DNA of 64,000 nucleotides from Beroe forskalii (GCA_011033025.1 WFMF01000010.1:1251582-1315581); one strand, 5' to 3'; shown: positions 35,901 through 45,000, counted from the first letter of the stretch. A program made the numbers and translations. The notes: generated by a model not told the origin, from the letters alone.

Positions 35901-38398
35901 AGTACATCAAAAAGTGCACTATCCATCTCTGGTGCTGACACATTCCATGTATATAAGACTCTTGCTATAACTTCGCCACTCACTTCTTTTTAGCCTCCAG
36001 ATCGTTAGGGTCCCACAGGTCGTCTCCGAGAGTGTGGAGTTTAACAAACCTCACCCTCAGGTTGGTTAGCAGCAGCAGGTTCCGCAGAGAAGCTCGGTTT
36101 GTGTTGGTGGTGGGTCGACCCCGGATAACCTGGAAGGTGTTTTCTAAAAATATTGGAGAAAATGATCTTTTAATTTTTTCAAGTGCAGGATTAGATTCAA
36201 TTCCACGCTCTTCTTCATTCCATTCCCAGCAATGGCTGAAGGAGTAGTTCCTACCTTGTATATGACCTCGCCTCCCTGAGCTGGTTCCAGGTAACTGTAC
36301 TTGCTGGTACAGATGACATCCTCATCTGGGTGGCGCTGCACTCCATACTCGTCAGGCTCCCCCAACTCCCTCTCTCTCATACCAAACACTTTCTGACAGT
36401 CGTAGGCAAAGTACTGGTATGGCTGAGGGGGAAATAGGCGGCAAATTAGATGATTAACTAGTGACGTTTTCATAGTTCTATTTATGTAACAAGTTAAGCA
36501 AAAGTACATGTATTCATTAACCTGAGCTTTATATGAGGACACACCTGCCATGTTTTAGCATAATCAGTACTGCGCTCTATCACCATAGCAGCAGGTCTGA
36601 AGGAGTAGAATACCATGATGAGATGAGTGAACTGGAACATAGTCTCCAGATCTAGTGTAAGGGTTACCCTGTCCTCACCTGAAAATGTATGATTGTACAC
36701 TACCTGTTTCACCAAAAGAACAAAAATCATTGAATACCACTGGTGCTCAGTCGGGCTCAGTATTGAATTCCTCATGAAAAAATAACAATTGAATTGGTTA
36801 CAGGAAATTGCATTTTCAAACCATTGACAGCTTTCCACCAGGTTGTCCTTGATCTGATCCTCCTATCCTTCATGTAGTTGGGAGGGTGTCGTTTGTACAT
36901 ACTCCTCTCATCACATTCACCACACATTATCTCCTCCCTCTCATTGGACACCAGACAGAACTCCTACATTGTAGGTGGGTGTTAATTTCACAGGTAATGA
37001 AACAATGCAAAAAAAAACTTCATGAATTTTAATCTGACTTGAATATAGATGTTATAAAAGGTACATTCAAACCTCTGGACCATCTTGGCCACAAGTTGAG
37101 TTCGCTTGTACCCTCCTTCCTTTCAACAAGTTACCCCACCTAGGATAGCAACTGCTGTGTGCACATAGTGATTCAAACTCATCTGAAAATGATAAGTTTG
37201 GTTGTCAATTTATAGATTTTATTGAAAATGATAGCCCAATGACAATTTTACAATTCATTTTTGTAATATAAATTGATGCTTCTTGGTTGAAAATTAATCA
37301 AATGGATACTCAATCATGATTTGTGAGAATAAAAAGAGGTTCACAGATATTATTTACCTTGAAGCCAAAAAGATCAATACCAATTACAATGATAAATTAA
37401 ACATATCATTTAAACATTAACAAACTTGAATTCATGATAAACAAACAACTAGCAAGGGTACAAGCAATTTACCTTTTCCAACAACCCTGAATAGCTCAGC
37501 TGCATCATCAGAAAATGGAAACTCAACTGCCACAACATCCTCTCTCCATTTAGCCACACATTTATTATTGTCTGAATCAGCAAATTTGTATTGTAATACT
37601 AGAGCATCATTGCATTCAATTGTCAACAATTTCTCTGACTTTCTTATAGTCCACAGTTGTCGACCTCTGTTCATTTTAGATGGAACAGCAATTCCCTGAA
37701 TACTTTCTTCAGTACAGGATGAAATATGATATGAAAGTTCATCATCAAATGAAATAGTTAGCATTCCAATGATAACTTCATCATCCCAAAAGTTTATTCT
37801 GGTCTTATCACCACTTCCCAAAGCAGAATTAGTTTGCAGTTGAAGTGGAAATGATGCCAAGTCAAATTCAAACTTTTCATTATACTCAATTGTTGTCCAA
37901 TCTGAAAAGATATTATATCATATTACCTTAAAAGTATGTTGTTGAATTTGATCACTCATGGTTTGATCAAAGGGATTAACAATAATAAAACACCAATATT
38001 GCAAACATGGTCCTCACATCAAAACGACTTCACACCACAAGTTTTACAGAAATTTTTGTTTTTATTTTAACTTATAATGTACTTTGTTATATTCTTCATC
38101 TAATCTCACATTTCATTATTTAGATGACTGATTTACTGCAATGTTGAACCATATCCAATAAGCTTCAGAGATTTCAAGCTAACTAGTAATTGCCTTTCAT
38201 GCAAGTGGATGCATCATCACTCAAGAACAAGAGTGTGAATTCTCTAAAAAATCTAAGACTGACTGCAGTGATGAAAGTCAAAACCAAACCTGAGAACTCT
38301 AGACTCTCATCATCAAAGTATATTGAATCTGTTTCATCATCAAGGAAGGAGGAAGATGATATGTAGAGGACTGAACAAATAACTAGGCTGAGAAGCAT
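2087..38398 (-). CDS. Laminin-beta-like secreted protein with tandem IVB domains (about 35 exons)
   Basis: Exons, 5' to 3' on the minus strand: 38398-38290, 37901-37473, 37182-37073, 36963-36822, 36678-36545, 36422-36255, 36129-35984, 35737-35655, 35375-35217, 14032-13970, 13446-13327, 11141-10968, 10309-10197, 10062-9933, 9807-9716, 9552-9413, 9159-8975, 8770-8609, 8446-8328, 7836(or 7849)-7698, 7465-7322, 7144-7028, 6867-6686, 6507-6420, 6306-6218, 6057-5877, 5657-5478, 5324-5139, 4900-4767, 4213-4084, 3789-3620, 3341-3154, 2947-2825, 2655-2506, 2373-2087. Together they encode about 1,750 residues. The order is signal peptide, unassigned domain, LamN, 4.5 EGF-like LE repeats, and five IVB-like units. 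No coiled coil and no second LE block are seen, so it should not trimerise like a true laminin chain. All junctions agree in phase except 3154/2947 (unresolved). The donor at 8328 is weak. A role in the extracellular matrix is inferred from the domains. Confidence 0.85.
3154..4900 (-). other. IVB unit 4
   Basis: Four exons: 4900-4767, 4213-4084, 3789-3620, 3341-3154. It reads DCTVQFCYPTKDAFSP, GSITIPSDGK, NTIVIEYEGDNLPDEVEVTI, FLCRGRAV, FEACLIDNGVYYVTI, VYVELPRHHTDTIFPEDPAA and a Cys-containing helix AECAAASQQINELI. The best donor after the helix (GTATAA at 3153) does not match the phase of the next exon, so this junction is not settled. Confidence 0.78.
4406..4712. mobile_element. Foldback (MITE-like) element in a laminin-like intron
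   Basis: The ends form a long imperfect inverted repeat. The left end has AAGATTTGCTGGAAAG and the right end has CTTTCCAGCAAATCTT. An inner pair is TGTTTGATACCTT / AAGGTATCAAACA, next to CTCAAG / CTTGAG and CATGCGAG / CTCGCATG. The element is about 305 bp and codes for nothing, lying in the intron between 4213 and 4767. It looks like a non-autonomous DNA element. A duplicated target of a few AT bases is possible but not clear. Confidence 0.65.
5139..6306 (-). other. IVB unit 3
   Basis: Four exons: 6306-6218, 6057-5877, 5657-5478, 5324-5139. It reads DCSQESCIPYNDIW, then DIVLPNSGSEVEVPVD and TYLVVKHDALNSAQEVKVEV, YVCMGGDEAV, TVTIQPVVNDTLVGPFCMDP, EYEIRITG, DADAAFPNNPEAAVHYQEYL and EECIHLANLI. 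Two exons of unit 2 appear fused here into one. Confidence 0.82.
6420..7849 (-). other. IVB unit 2
   Basis: Five exons: 7836/7849-7698, 7465-7322, 7144-7028, 6867-6686, 6507-6420. The unit opens with GCEISLCLPELDVW (C-x4-C), then GEVTLPSGSSMTVPLDP and YREVVLAHDDV. It continues with YRCNGHLN, LCLDPAGEYLVTI, VFVVLPDEGDHAFPHQPDLAELW and a helical end with two Cys (GCPKIAGEV, EECIEIINQIN). Two acceptors are possible for the first exon: 7849 is the more canonical, 7836 keeps frame with unit 1. Confidence 0.8.
8159..8277. repeat. Inverted-repeat (foldback) sequence in a laminin-like intron
   Basis: The arms pair over about 45 bp with few mismatches, for example GTGTGATATCGAAAATT against AATTTTCGATATCACAC and ATTAACAAAC against GTTTGTTAAT. 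A short loop separates them. A similar GTGTGATAATTATCGATAT piece at 8000-8020 suggests an older relative beside it. Confidence 0.7.
8328..9807 (-). other. IVB unit 1 (canonical laminin IV type B position)
   Basis: Five exons follow directly on CDEVEPG. Key strings are GTGYVILSGGSSVTI, YDVVIEHEPADSDYEI, a lone Cys in QYSCVISEF, IVTVTVKAG, LEDLCMEEGSQYNI, ITIVEPLDPEKAFP and the paired Cys helix GCPMKNERV...ECFRINEL. The order follows human LAMB1 domain IV. The final donor (about 8328) is GTTACT, which is weak, so the junction to the next exon is uncertain. Confidence 0.8.
9319..9410. repeat. 46 bp direct duplication next to a splice donor
   Basis: Two copies (9319-9364 and 9365-9410) share GGCAGATTGCCAGCACCCTC and differ at a few sites. 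The second ends at the donor of the exon 9552-9413, so the duplication also copied part of the donor region. Confidence 0.8.
10556..10593. repeat. Alternating CG hairpin
   Basis: Two blocks of alternating C and G, each about 12 bases, flank CTAAAG and are complementary to each other. This is a possible Z-DNA or hairpin former in the intron between 10309 and 10968, in an otherwise AT-rich context. Confidence 0.6.
14541..14617 (+). mobile_element. CRE-palindrome element with complete terminal inverted repeats
   Basis: This is the most informative copy. GAGAAATAGGCGG at the left and CCGCCTATTTCTC at the right are perfect inverted repeats of 13 bp. Between them are TGACGTCATTATCATAGC, a variable centre and GAGTTGATGATGTTGAT. 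The 77 bp span is a plausible minimal unit of the family. Confidence 0.75.
15309..15352 (+). repeat. CRE-palindrome element copy
   Basis: It has GAAAGTGACGTCATTGTCA, then GGCTTAGAATGGTG and a degraded right arm (TTTAAGACG). Confidence 0.65.
17151..17215 (+). repeat. CRE-palindrome element copy, diverged
   Basis: GGCGGGTTAGAGTGACATCA and TTATCATGA form the left side; ATGATGAAGTCAAATAGCC forms a decayed right side. Confidence 0.6.
17936..17996 (+). repeat. CRE-palindrome element copy, well preserved
   Basis: It has AAGTGACGTCATTATCATGG, then ATTAAAGTAGTC, AATTAATGACGTTT and AACGCCTATATTTCG, so both arms and the right flank are present. Confidence 0.75.
19303..19350 (+). repeat. CRE-palindrome element copy, diverged
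   Basis: GTTAGTGACGACATTATCAT is followed by CGTCTAACACGGTCAATTGG, with loss of the right CRE. A separate flank-like piece, CCGCCTATTTTTCC, lies near 19593. Confidence 0.55.
21328..21385 (-). repeat. CRE-palindrome element copy, reverse orientation
   Basis: AATAGGCGGTTACACGTCAG starts the plus-strand text and GAGATAATGACGTCACACTC ends it, so flank and both arms survive. Confidence 0.7.
22023..22088 (-). repeat. CRE-palindrome element copy, reverse orientation
   Basis: AACGTCATCAACTCACCAC, a changed centre, then CATAATGACGTCATCACATC and CCGCCTAATTATCTCAC. Arms and flank are both present. Confidence 0.75.
22215..22272 (+). repeat. CRE-palindrome element copy, 190 bp from the previous one
   Basis: AGAGTGATGTCACTGCCATG, then CTTTATAATGGCACATT, ACTGACGTTTCCACCGCCTA. 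It points the opposite way to the copy at 22023, forming a head-facing pair. Confidence 0.7.
23747..23800. repeat. Exact 27 bp tandem duplication
   Basis: GTTGTAAGATTGTTAC plus TTTTTTAAGTG is present twice without a mismatch, so the event is recent. Confidence 0.9.
29048..29110 (-). repeat. CRE-palindrome element copy, diverged
   Basis: AATATAGGCGGTCCAACGTC begins it and GGTTACGTCATGTTGCGTCA closes a degraded right side. It lies about 650 bp upstream of the nested Kv start. Confidence 0.55.
29764..34128 (+). CDS. Shaker-type voltage-gated potassium channel subunit (four exons), nested in an intron
   Basis: Exons 29764-30173, 30341-31173, 33115-33242 and 33457-34128 join in frame to about 680 residues. 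After some 85 polar residues comes the T1 tetramerisation domain (YVNIIVSGHHFKTLHETL, FPDTLLGNP, SFESILYFYQSGG). Then come S1 (WKALAMFDVGMTFVFVAV), S2 (CITWFLIIFILRLLI), S3 (FMSLIDAAVIICFLIDL), S4 (VLREVGFMRLFNIARYSE), S5, the pore with TVGYGD, and S6 ending PMPLIMSKFDGYY. The tail has a run of acidic residues (EEDDDDDH) and RRAS near the end. S4 has Arg only at every sixth position, with Gly and Asn between, and the S2 Glu of Shaker is Ile. PMP replaces the PVP bend. Function as a K+-selective pore is well supported, but strong voltage sensing is doubtful. The stop codon lies inside the first unit of a 44 bp repeat. Confidence 0.93.
31585..32334 (-). CDS. Small secreted Cys-rich protein with two internal repeats, nested in the Kv gene
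   Basis: This single open exon encodes 249 residues. I start at MKLFSCLLLLGALCGLSAGD, a textbook signal peptide; an in-frame Met 12 codons upstream (32370) would add a polar leader and is less likely. The mature part is two repeats of about 105 residues, each beginning C.x.KY and containing HA-x4-C-x4-C-x3-RC, then a fifth and sixth Cys and W(S)-x-n-C. The best match between halves is EEHAMALCNTDYRCDGIRC with EQHAKEVCALDADCLGVRC. The pattern recalls PAN/apple-like folds, but I do not recognise the family. It lies wholly inside Kv intron 31174-33114, antisense to Kv and sense with the laminin-like gene. Confidence 0.85.
   Translation of the reverse strand: MKLFSCLLLLGALCGLSAGDDCYVKYDGWRMGWRIQNEVGEHAYPRIMSQDVGMEHVEEHAMALCNTDYRCDGIRCRSYHDNVIRECSLGTGMYDDDYSFNGDMDEYVKAIASEMPGYWSYIRKPSCVAAALSLDAKCFPKYEERYFSSRLMDENETEKFKYGTIFPAKNGEYESSEQHAKEVCALDADCLGVRCKKDSAGEEVLCDIAGGWDDALDPTDEGFEEYLESVTSHKGNDHWSFPKNSACNA
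34086..34568. repeat. 44 bp minisatellite, 11 copies, starting inside the Kv coding sequence
   Basis: The unit of 44 bp contains GGAAGGAGACGCTCTC and ATCTACTAGTGGATGAG. Copies are almost identical; changes are mostly CTCTCAAGA against CTCTCTAGA and GAGACG against GAGACA. The first copy encodes the last residues of the Kv tail (GKETLSRRASTSG) and its stop codon. Because 44 is not a multiple of three, later copies are read in other frames and belong to the 3' UTR. Confidence 0.95.
34569..35216. other. Kv 3' flank within the laminin-like intron
   Basis: This non-coding stretch probably holds the Kv 3' UTR and polyadenylation region. A short open frame at 34565-34822 starts in the repeat and lacks any recognisable domain. 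Bases 35065-35205 carry degenerate TTGACACCAG-type units, the reverse complement of the minisatellite at 1513-2140. Confidence 0.5.
35065..35205. repeat. Degenerate copies of the GGTGTCA minisatellite, inverted
   Basis: GACACCA-type units appear about eight times at spacings of roughly 16-20 bases (for example TTGACACCACATTACAATGA and GACACCAGATACCACC). They lie just 3' of the laminin-like exon 35375-35217. They match the array at 1513-2140 in the opposite orientation. Confidence 0.6.
35655..37182 (-). other. Laminin N-terminal (LamN, domain VI) of beta type
   Basis: Six complete exons and part of a seventh give a LamN domain very close to laminin beta chains. Landmarks in order are C-x4-CYPRWGNLLKGR, STCG, EEFCLVS, the ICGEC-like MCGEC, TTWWKAVNG, VTLTLDLETMFQFTHLI, FRPAAMVIERSTDYAKTWQ, YFAYDC, EVIYK, RVRFVKLHTLGDDLWD and KYFYAVEDWVVRGSCFCNGHA. 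In classical laminins this domain drives polymerisation into a network, so self-assembly is a family-based inference here. Confidence 0.92.
37473..38398 (-). other. Signal peptide and unassigned N-terminal domain of the laminin-like protein
   Basis: The first exon begins MLLSLVICSVLYIS, a good signal peptide, followed by an acidic stretch. The second exon (37901-37473) encodes about 143 residues starting DWTTIEYNEKFEF. It contains RGRQLWTIRKSEKLLTIECN, a KCVAKW motif and an FSDDAAELFR ending. No laminin beta chain that I know has this insert before LamN. The W..I/CN/KC..W/D.A pattern looks like a beta-sandwich module common in extracellular proteins of early-branching animals, but I cannot name the family with confidence. 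Confidence 0.6.
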
Positions 38399-39317
38399 TT
38401 TCCCCAGAATTGTCTACTTTTGATAGCCCAGGCAACTAATGAGCCATGGAGCTTCAAGATCTCTGAAAGTTTGAGTTAATAATGATTATACAGCTAAGTT
38501 ATAGTATATACAGGATAATAAGGCTAATGATTTTAAAATAATTTGTTCTCCTCAATATTCAACAAGTGACTTACTCAATTCGAATATATTCAAATCAAAA
38601 AGAATAATCTTATAACTGCAAGACTTTTCTCCTACTCGTTACTTGAACTCCAACATGGCTCCTTTAGGTAGCAACATGTACAATGAGAGTTAAATCCAAA
38701 TGAACCACATCAATATTAGTGGTGTGCAGGTATCAGCAATCTAATATCTATCTCAGCTTTTAGGGGGTGTTTAAATTATGAGACTTTTTATGATGTAAGC
38801 CCCCAGCAGTCACCCATGGGTACCAGGATATAATACTGTCTTGAAACAAATGCCGTGACCACCTGCCTGAGTTAAACTCAAACTCAAGAGATTGATGTTT
38901 CAACATTAATCATTTGTTTGATTAAATTTGATCACTATAGCATACAGAGAGCAATGCCTTAGATTGTTATCTTGCCTTAATGCCTTAAGCAGGACCCTAG
39001 TTTCCACACACTGCAGAGTTTGCAGCACAGCAAGTGCTATTATGATATTACATATGATAATATAATATCATAATTTTACTATCAAGTAACACACTTCTTT
39101 CTATGAAAATTGGCTAACAAACTTCATCCTTCCTTTCCAGTTTCCACACCTTATATCCACGGTTTCCAAAATATCTTCTTTGTAGAACAAATACAGTCAT
39201 CTTTGTTGCCCAAAATAGATTTAAAATTCCACAGTGTAATACTTCACTATGATTACATGCCTTCACAAGATAAAAAGATCTCAAGTCAGATTTATGAGTT
39301 CTTATGTAACTATGCTA

Positions 39318-39402
39318 AACCCTGGTTAGAATTAGACCCTGGTTAGAATTAGACCCTGGTTAGAATTAGACCCTGGTTAGAATTAGGCCCTGGTTAAAGG
39401 AC
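39318..39402. repeat. 17 bp tandem repeat (CCCTGGTTAGAATTAGA)
   Basis: Five copies of CCCTGGTTAGAATTAGA run head to tail, the last partly changed to GGCCCTGGTTAAAGG. The sequence is non-coding. Confidence 0.92.
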
Positions 39403-40239
39403 ATCCTTGGTTAAGAGGATTATCATCAATGAATTTATATATTGCCAGCAATAATCGATTAATGGAACAGATGTTTTGCCCGATAAAAACTATAACCGAT
39501 TATCCTCCTCAGTATGCAATTTGATGGATTTCTCCCATCCCTAGCGCAACACTCGGAAGTTTGGAGGGTCGTGTTGCGGAAAATCTTGTGTGCGCGGCGG
39601 ATCGTAGGATGTTACCCTACCCTCGCGCGCGCGGCGCAACGTTCCACATTTGGACGTCACTTTGCGCCTTCCTTGTCCAACAACAAGTCAGAAGAAAGGG
39701 ACGGACATCGCCCGTCGACCTCGTGAGAATCAGCGCCGCGCTGCAACTGCAAGCCCGGCGCTGATCCTCATCAAGGATTGCTTTAACCAGATCCCTAGTT
39801 AGTAGTTTTACGCGCGTGCCTGGTTAGGGGAATACAAAGGCTGTTTTCCTAAAGCCCGCATAGGTGTTTGTACAATGTACGCGCCGCGCGCATATCATCG
39901 GATCATCCCTACGGAGGTTTCTAAGCCCCTACGGGACACTGGGCTGCTCTAACCAGATCCCTAGTTTTACGCGCGCGCGCCTTGTTTCGCGACACCCCTG
40001 CTTAGCCGTTAGGGTAAAACATTTGGGAAGCGCAGTGCGAGCCACACAGTGCACAGGGATATACGTGTTTAGCAACTACGGAGGAAGTGCGCCGCGCACA
40101 AGGCAAACGTGGATATATTACGTGTTTAGCATGGCAAGGGTCTGTCAACGGCCGACAAGGTCCTGGTTAGGACAAGCCGCAACACTCGGAGATTTGGATT
40201 CGCGGAAAAAGTTGCGCGGGTTACATCCTACTAGCATTT

Positions 40240-41012
40240 TAAATGCATTGCAACTGCAAATGCATCGCATGTGCATTGCAACTGCAAATGCAACGCATGT
40301 GCATTGCAACTGCAAATGCAACGCATGTGCATTGCAACTACAAATGCATCGCATGTGCATTGCAACTGCATCGCATGTGCATTGCAACTGCAAATGCGTC
40401 GCATGTGCATTGCAACTGCAAATGCATCGCATGAGCATTGCAACTGCATCGCATGTGCATTGCAACTGCATCGCATGTGCATTGCAACTGCATCGCATGT
40501 GCATTGCAAATGCATCGCATGTGCATTGCAAATGCATCGCATGTGCATTGCAAATGCATCGCATGTGCATAGCATGTGCATTGCAAATGCATTGTAATTG
40601 CAAATGCATGTGCATTGTAATTGCAAATGCATGTGCATTGTAATTGCAAATGCATGTGCATTGCAAATGCACTGCGAATTCATTGCAAATGCACTGCGAA
40701 TGCATTTGCAAATGCATCGCAAATGCACTGCGAATGCATTGCAAATGCACTGCGAATGCATGGCAAATGCACTGCGAATGCATTGCAAATACACTGCGAA
40801 TGCATTGCATTGCAAATGCACTGCGAATGCATTGCAAATGCACTGCGAATGCATTGCAAATGCACTGCGAATGCATTGCAAATGCACTGCGAATGCATTG
40901 CAAATGCACTGCGAATGCATTGCAAATGCACTGCGAATGCATTGCAAATGCACTGCATATGCATTGCAAATTCATTGCAAATGTACTGCAAATGCACTGC
41001 AAATGCAATACA
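40240..41012. repeat. Long ATGCA-rich satellite array with two unit types
   Basis: The left half repeats a unit of about 28 bp built from TGCAACTGCAAATGCA and CGCATGTGCAT. The right half repeats a 22 bp unit, TGCATTGCAAATGCACTGCG plus AA. All words are built around TGCA or ATGCAT, so the array is nearly self-complementary. Both strands are open in several frames over more than 240 codons, giving Cys/His/Asn-rich chains (MHCNCK, MHLQCICSAFA), which I judge to be a by-product of composition. Confidence 0.93.
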
Positions 41013-42012
41013 ACGCGCCCTAGATTTTAGAACAGTGCCCAAGCGCGGCGTAATAGAAATGCACTGCGCCTCAAAAAAGGTCGAAACACCACGGTTAAAA
41101 TAAGATCTTGGTTGCAAAATTAAAATTTCAATTTCAAACAAGATACACGATAGTGGGATGGCATTCAGGATGAATAAGGGAGACATAGTAAATTTGAGGC
41201 TTCACTCGATAAAATTGACATTAAACACGAGTGAGGAAAAGATTGCCGACTTTTCAGAAGATAATGCTAAGGTTTTTGCGGCTTGAAGGGCTGGGACCTT
41301 CGGACGAAATGTCCAATTTCGCCGGTTAAGATTTGATAAGCGAATTCGCAGTCTAGCCTGTCGCAGTGTCATTGATAGAACAGACGAAAACAGCGATGTC
41401 CCTTAGCCAATCGGCTGAACTGGAAACTAAATTATTTTTCAAGGTCGATCCTCAAAAAGGCAACATTTTCGTTAAACCAAAAAATCGGTTATTATCAAAC
41501 AGCAATTCTTAGTTCAATTCATCGATAAATGAAAAATAAAAACATTCGCTAAAATAATTGCTTCCCATTAAAAGATAAAACTAATCGTAGAAGGAAAAGT
41601 TAAATTATCATTTTATCTATTAGTATTATTACGAATACATTATGTACCATAACCAAAATATTAGCTAATTCATACTAAACATAATTATTATAACAACTAA
41701 CTAAACCACAATACTTATACAACAACATAACAATAAGTTCTTAAATTAAGTAGTCCAAATAGACAAGATAAGTCAGTGTCTCTCTCACATCTCAAAGCCG
41801 ATACCAAGCGTGAGGCTTAATTTAAATTCGCAATTCCTCAAAAGGTCCTTCGCAGTCCTCACACAGAATAAGCGTCATGATAAAATATGGATTAGAGAGG
41901 TCACGTAATTAAAAAACTGTATTTTTTGTGCACAGCATTCCATTTCATAGTTATTAGTTATACTTAGAGAACTGGTAATATCTCAGACGCTTGTGCCTCA
42001 GATAAAGTCCCT

Positions 42013-45000
42013 TCAATCCACCCTCACCTCCCCTTGGAGAGGCACTCCCAGCCGGTTAGCGTTCTCAAACATCACCATGTTGGGCAGCATTGAGAGGATC
42101 TGCTCGCTGCTGCTCAGCACGGCACTTTGCGCCGCCTGCTGCTGGATGTCGCTCTCTGCCACCAGATGGTGGCCGCTGATGTGCCGCTTCAGGTTGTTGG
42201 AGCGCGTGAAGCCGCGGTTACAGATGTTGCACCGGAACGGCCGCTCGCCCGTGTGCTGGCGCATGTGTGCTTTGAGGTTGTGCTTGAGGTTGAAGCGACT
42301 GCCGCATGTCTCGCACATGAAGGCGCGTTCTTGGGTGTGCGTTTTGAGGTGGCGCTTCAGTTCGGAGCCCGTTTTGAAGGAAAGGTTGCAGCACGTGCAC
42401 TGGAACTGAGGTAAAAGGAGGGTTAATAGGGGTTACTAAAACTGAAGGAAGGTTGGGGCTGCAGATAGGGGTCAGAATTGTGGAAAAAGAGGGTTATTTT
42501 AAATTCTAAAGCATGGAATATGGATCATGATGCAACGGCAATTCGTTATAATCAATTACATCATGATACGACTTTGAAACTACTAAATTCGCAAGGAAAT
42601 GAATCATGTGATGTAATCATTGCACTTCACAAAAGTTAATAATAATTGATGACGTCATCTCACCTGCTGCTTTGGATGGGATCGCTGGTGATGCTCCAGA
42701 CTGAGACGATCAGGGAAGCTTATCTTACACTGCCGACAGCAGTGGTACGAGTGGGAGTGAAGCTGAGGGAGAGGGCTGGTTAGAAGTTTATAGAAGGAGT
42801 TGGTTTAAGCTGACTTTAATAGTGAAATTAAAGGATATTAATAGTTAGCACTTTGACTTAGTTGGAAATAATTTCTAAGAAACCAGAGAAAAATTTTGGC
42901 TGTTCTTTGAAAAGTTCTGTTTGCATTAGCAACTGCAAAGCAAAAGTAACTGTTCCTATTTGGCACTGGCTGCAAAGCAAGTTCTGCAGCATGTTTTCAT
43001 TCGAGTCTTTATAATGAATACATTATACAAAGAACACAAAGGGCAGTGGCTATAAGGGTCCACAGACTGGCACAGAAAACACAGAAAAAGGATGAAATGA
43101 GCCCAAACTTATTTCTTTTCCATGTTATTCAGTTATTTTCAACACGAGATGGGCTAGCTTACTCTTAACTTCATTGCCCATTTTAATTAACTTTCATCAA
43201 TTGAATTTTGAAATTTTCAAGTCTTAAATCTCCTAAATTTTGGGGATGATACCCCGAAGATAAATTATGGAATCTTCATCAGAGGTCCATTCAAACCAAT
43301 AACTGGGAGTTAGACATAGCCTTAGGTTCGCCACAAGATCAAAGTCTGATGTGATTAGACAACTCTCAGATTCTCTACTCTGATTGGATGATTCACTCGT
43401 CCAGACATTGTCTGATTGGCTGATAGTCACCCCCTTTCTACCTACTCAAGCAAAGTGAGACCACATGAAGCATTGCATGTGTATTGTTAACGAGTCCACA
43501 CTGCTCCTCAGACAATGACAGCCACAATACAACGTGTTACCTCACACCCACCCCAACACTACAGTCTACAGGCAGAAGATTAGGCGGGTACACCTCAACA
43601 AAGTGCCATTAAACCTATGTAAATGATGTCACTCCAAACACCTCCAAGTTCTGCACAACCTTCCAAAGTCTACATGGTTTGCCCTGTAGCTCACTACCCA
43701 TTATATTATCATTATTATCGTCCATGTGAGCTGTGAGTGTAAAGCAAAGGATCCCCTGCCAAGATGGACATAAGACTTGCAAATTAGCCAAAAATTAACC
43801 AGCAGCCGCCAGTTCTTGTGAGCGTATTTCTATTATATTTTAAAGATATTTAGGCCGTGTGAGAAGTTATAGGCGATTCAGCATCGTCAATCCGCCATTT
43901 TGAGGCATGATAATGACACCATTCCAGTCGCCAATTATCTATACAGCTTCGTATTATAGGTTGGTGATGACTGGTGGGGGAATGATTTGCTTAGGTGCAG
44001 TGAGTCCTTGTCGTGATACAGCAGACATTGGTTTATGTGATTGGGTGTGATTATTGGTTAAATTTAATACGCACACATAGCTTAAAAAGATGACCTTTTG
44101 ACGGCACAGTGCCAGAGTGATATGTAATATCGAGGCAATATCTCTTATTTCTAAATTACGGGGCTTTTGTTAAACTTGGGTGAAATGACAGGGACACAAA
44201 GCACACGCTCATTTACACGCAATATGACAAGGGGTGGTGCATAGTAGGGATGACAATGTGCATTCACAACAATGGTCAGGGGTTATAAGCAAAACGTTTG
44301 ATAGCAAATAGAGCACACAAGCACACACAAGTTACATCGATGCTTTATTTACCAATTCTTCAATCTAGAGATATCAAACGAACGGCTGAAAAGTTTGTCA
44401 ATTGACACTTAGGTTCACCACCATTTCATTTTCATGATTGGAAAAAAATGTATAAGATTGGGTTAATGGGTTGCCACTCCAAGAACAAAATGGCTGATAA
44501 CCAACTTAAAATCAAGGTTTTTTTCACGAAACTACAGATAAGTACTATTCCGTATGATGAAATTAGCATGAAATCAGCACATAACAAACCTGCACGAGGT
44601 GGTTGGAGAGGTGACTCTTCTTGTGGAAAGTCAGGTCACAGTGAGGGCACTTCATGGGGGAGTTGAAGAGAGGAGACAGGTCCTGTCGCTCTGACTCCGG
44701 GGCTGGGGTAGGGGTGTTGAGCAGCGGGTTGCTCTCCTGGGGAGGGAAGGGTTTGAGTATTCTGATAATCTTAATATTTTCTCACTTGGAGTGGGAGAAA
44801 GGGAGGTGTTTAAGAAATTTAATAATCTTAATAATGGCTATTTTCTCCTTCTCACTTGGAGTGCCGAGTATGTAACGCCTGAGCCATGTGAGGGCATTGC
44901 GCGGCTAATCAATAATCATCTCAGATGGATGATGGAGATGGAAATATCGCGAGAAATAACTATTCACTTTCATCATCAACACGCTGCTTTTGTATAATTG

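Larger units (their letters stand above)
38399..42012. other. Intergenic region between the laminin-like gene and the zinc-finger gene
   Basis: The laminin-like gene starts at 38398 and the zinc-finger gene ends at 42013, both on the minus strand. The 5' part is AT-rich and may hold the laminin-like promoter, but no core element is clear. Around 39480-40240 the DNA turns GC-rich with alternating GC runs and loosely duplicated pieces (CGCAACACTCGGA at 39544 and near 40181; AACCAGATCCCTAGTT near 39785 and 39950). Two tandem arrays are listed separately. From 41100 to 42000 nothing is recognised. Confidence 0.55.

Noticed and set aside
39864-41186. Long open frames on both strands rich in Cys, His and Asn
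   Set aside because: They are translations of a satellite array with no stop words in its unit. Both strands and several frames are open at once, and no start or splice context supports a gene.
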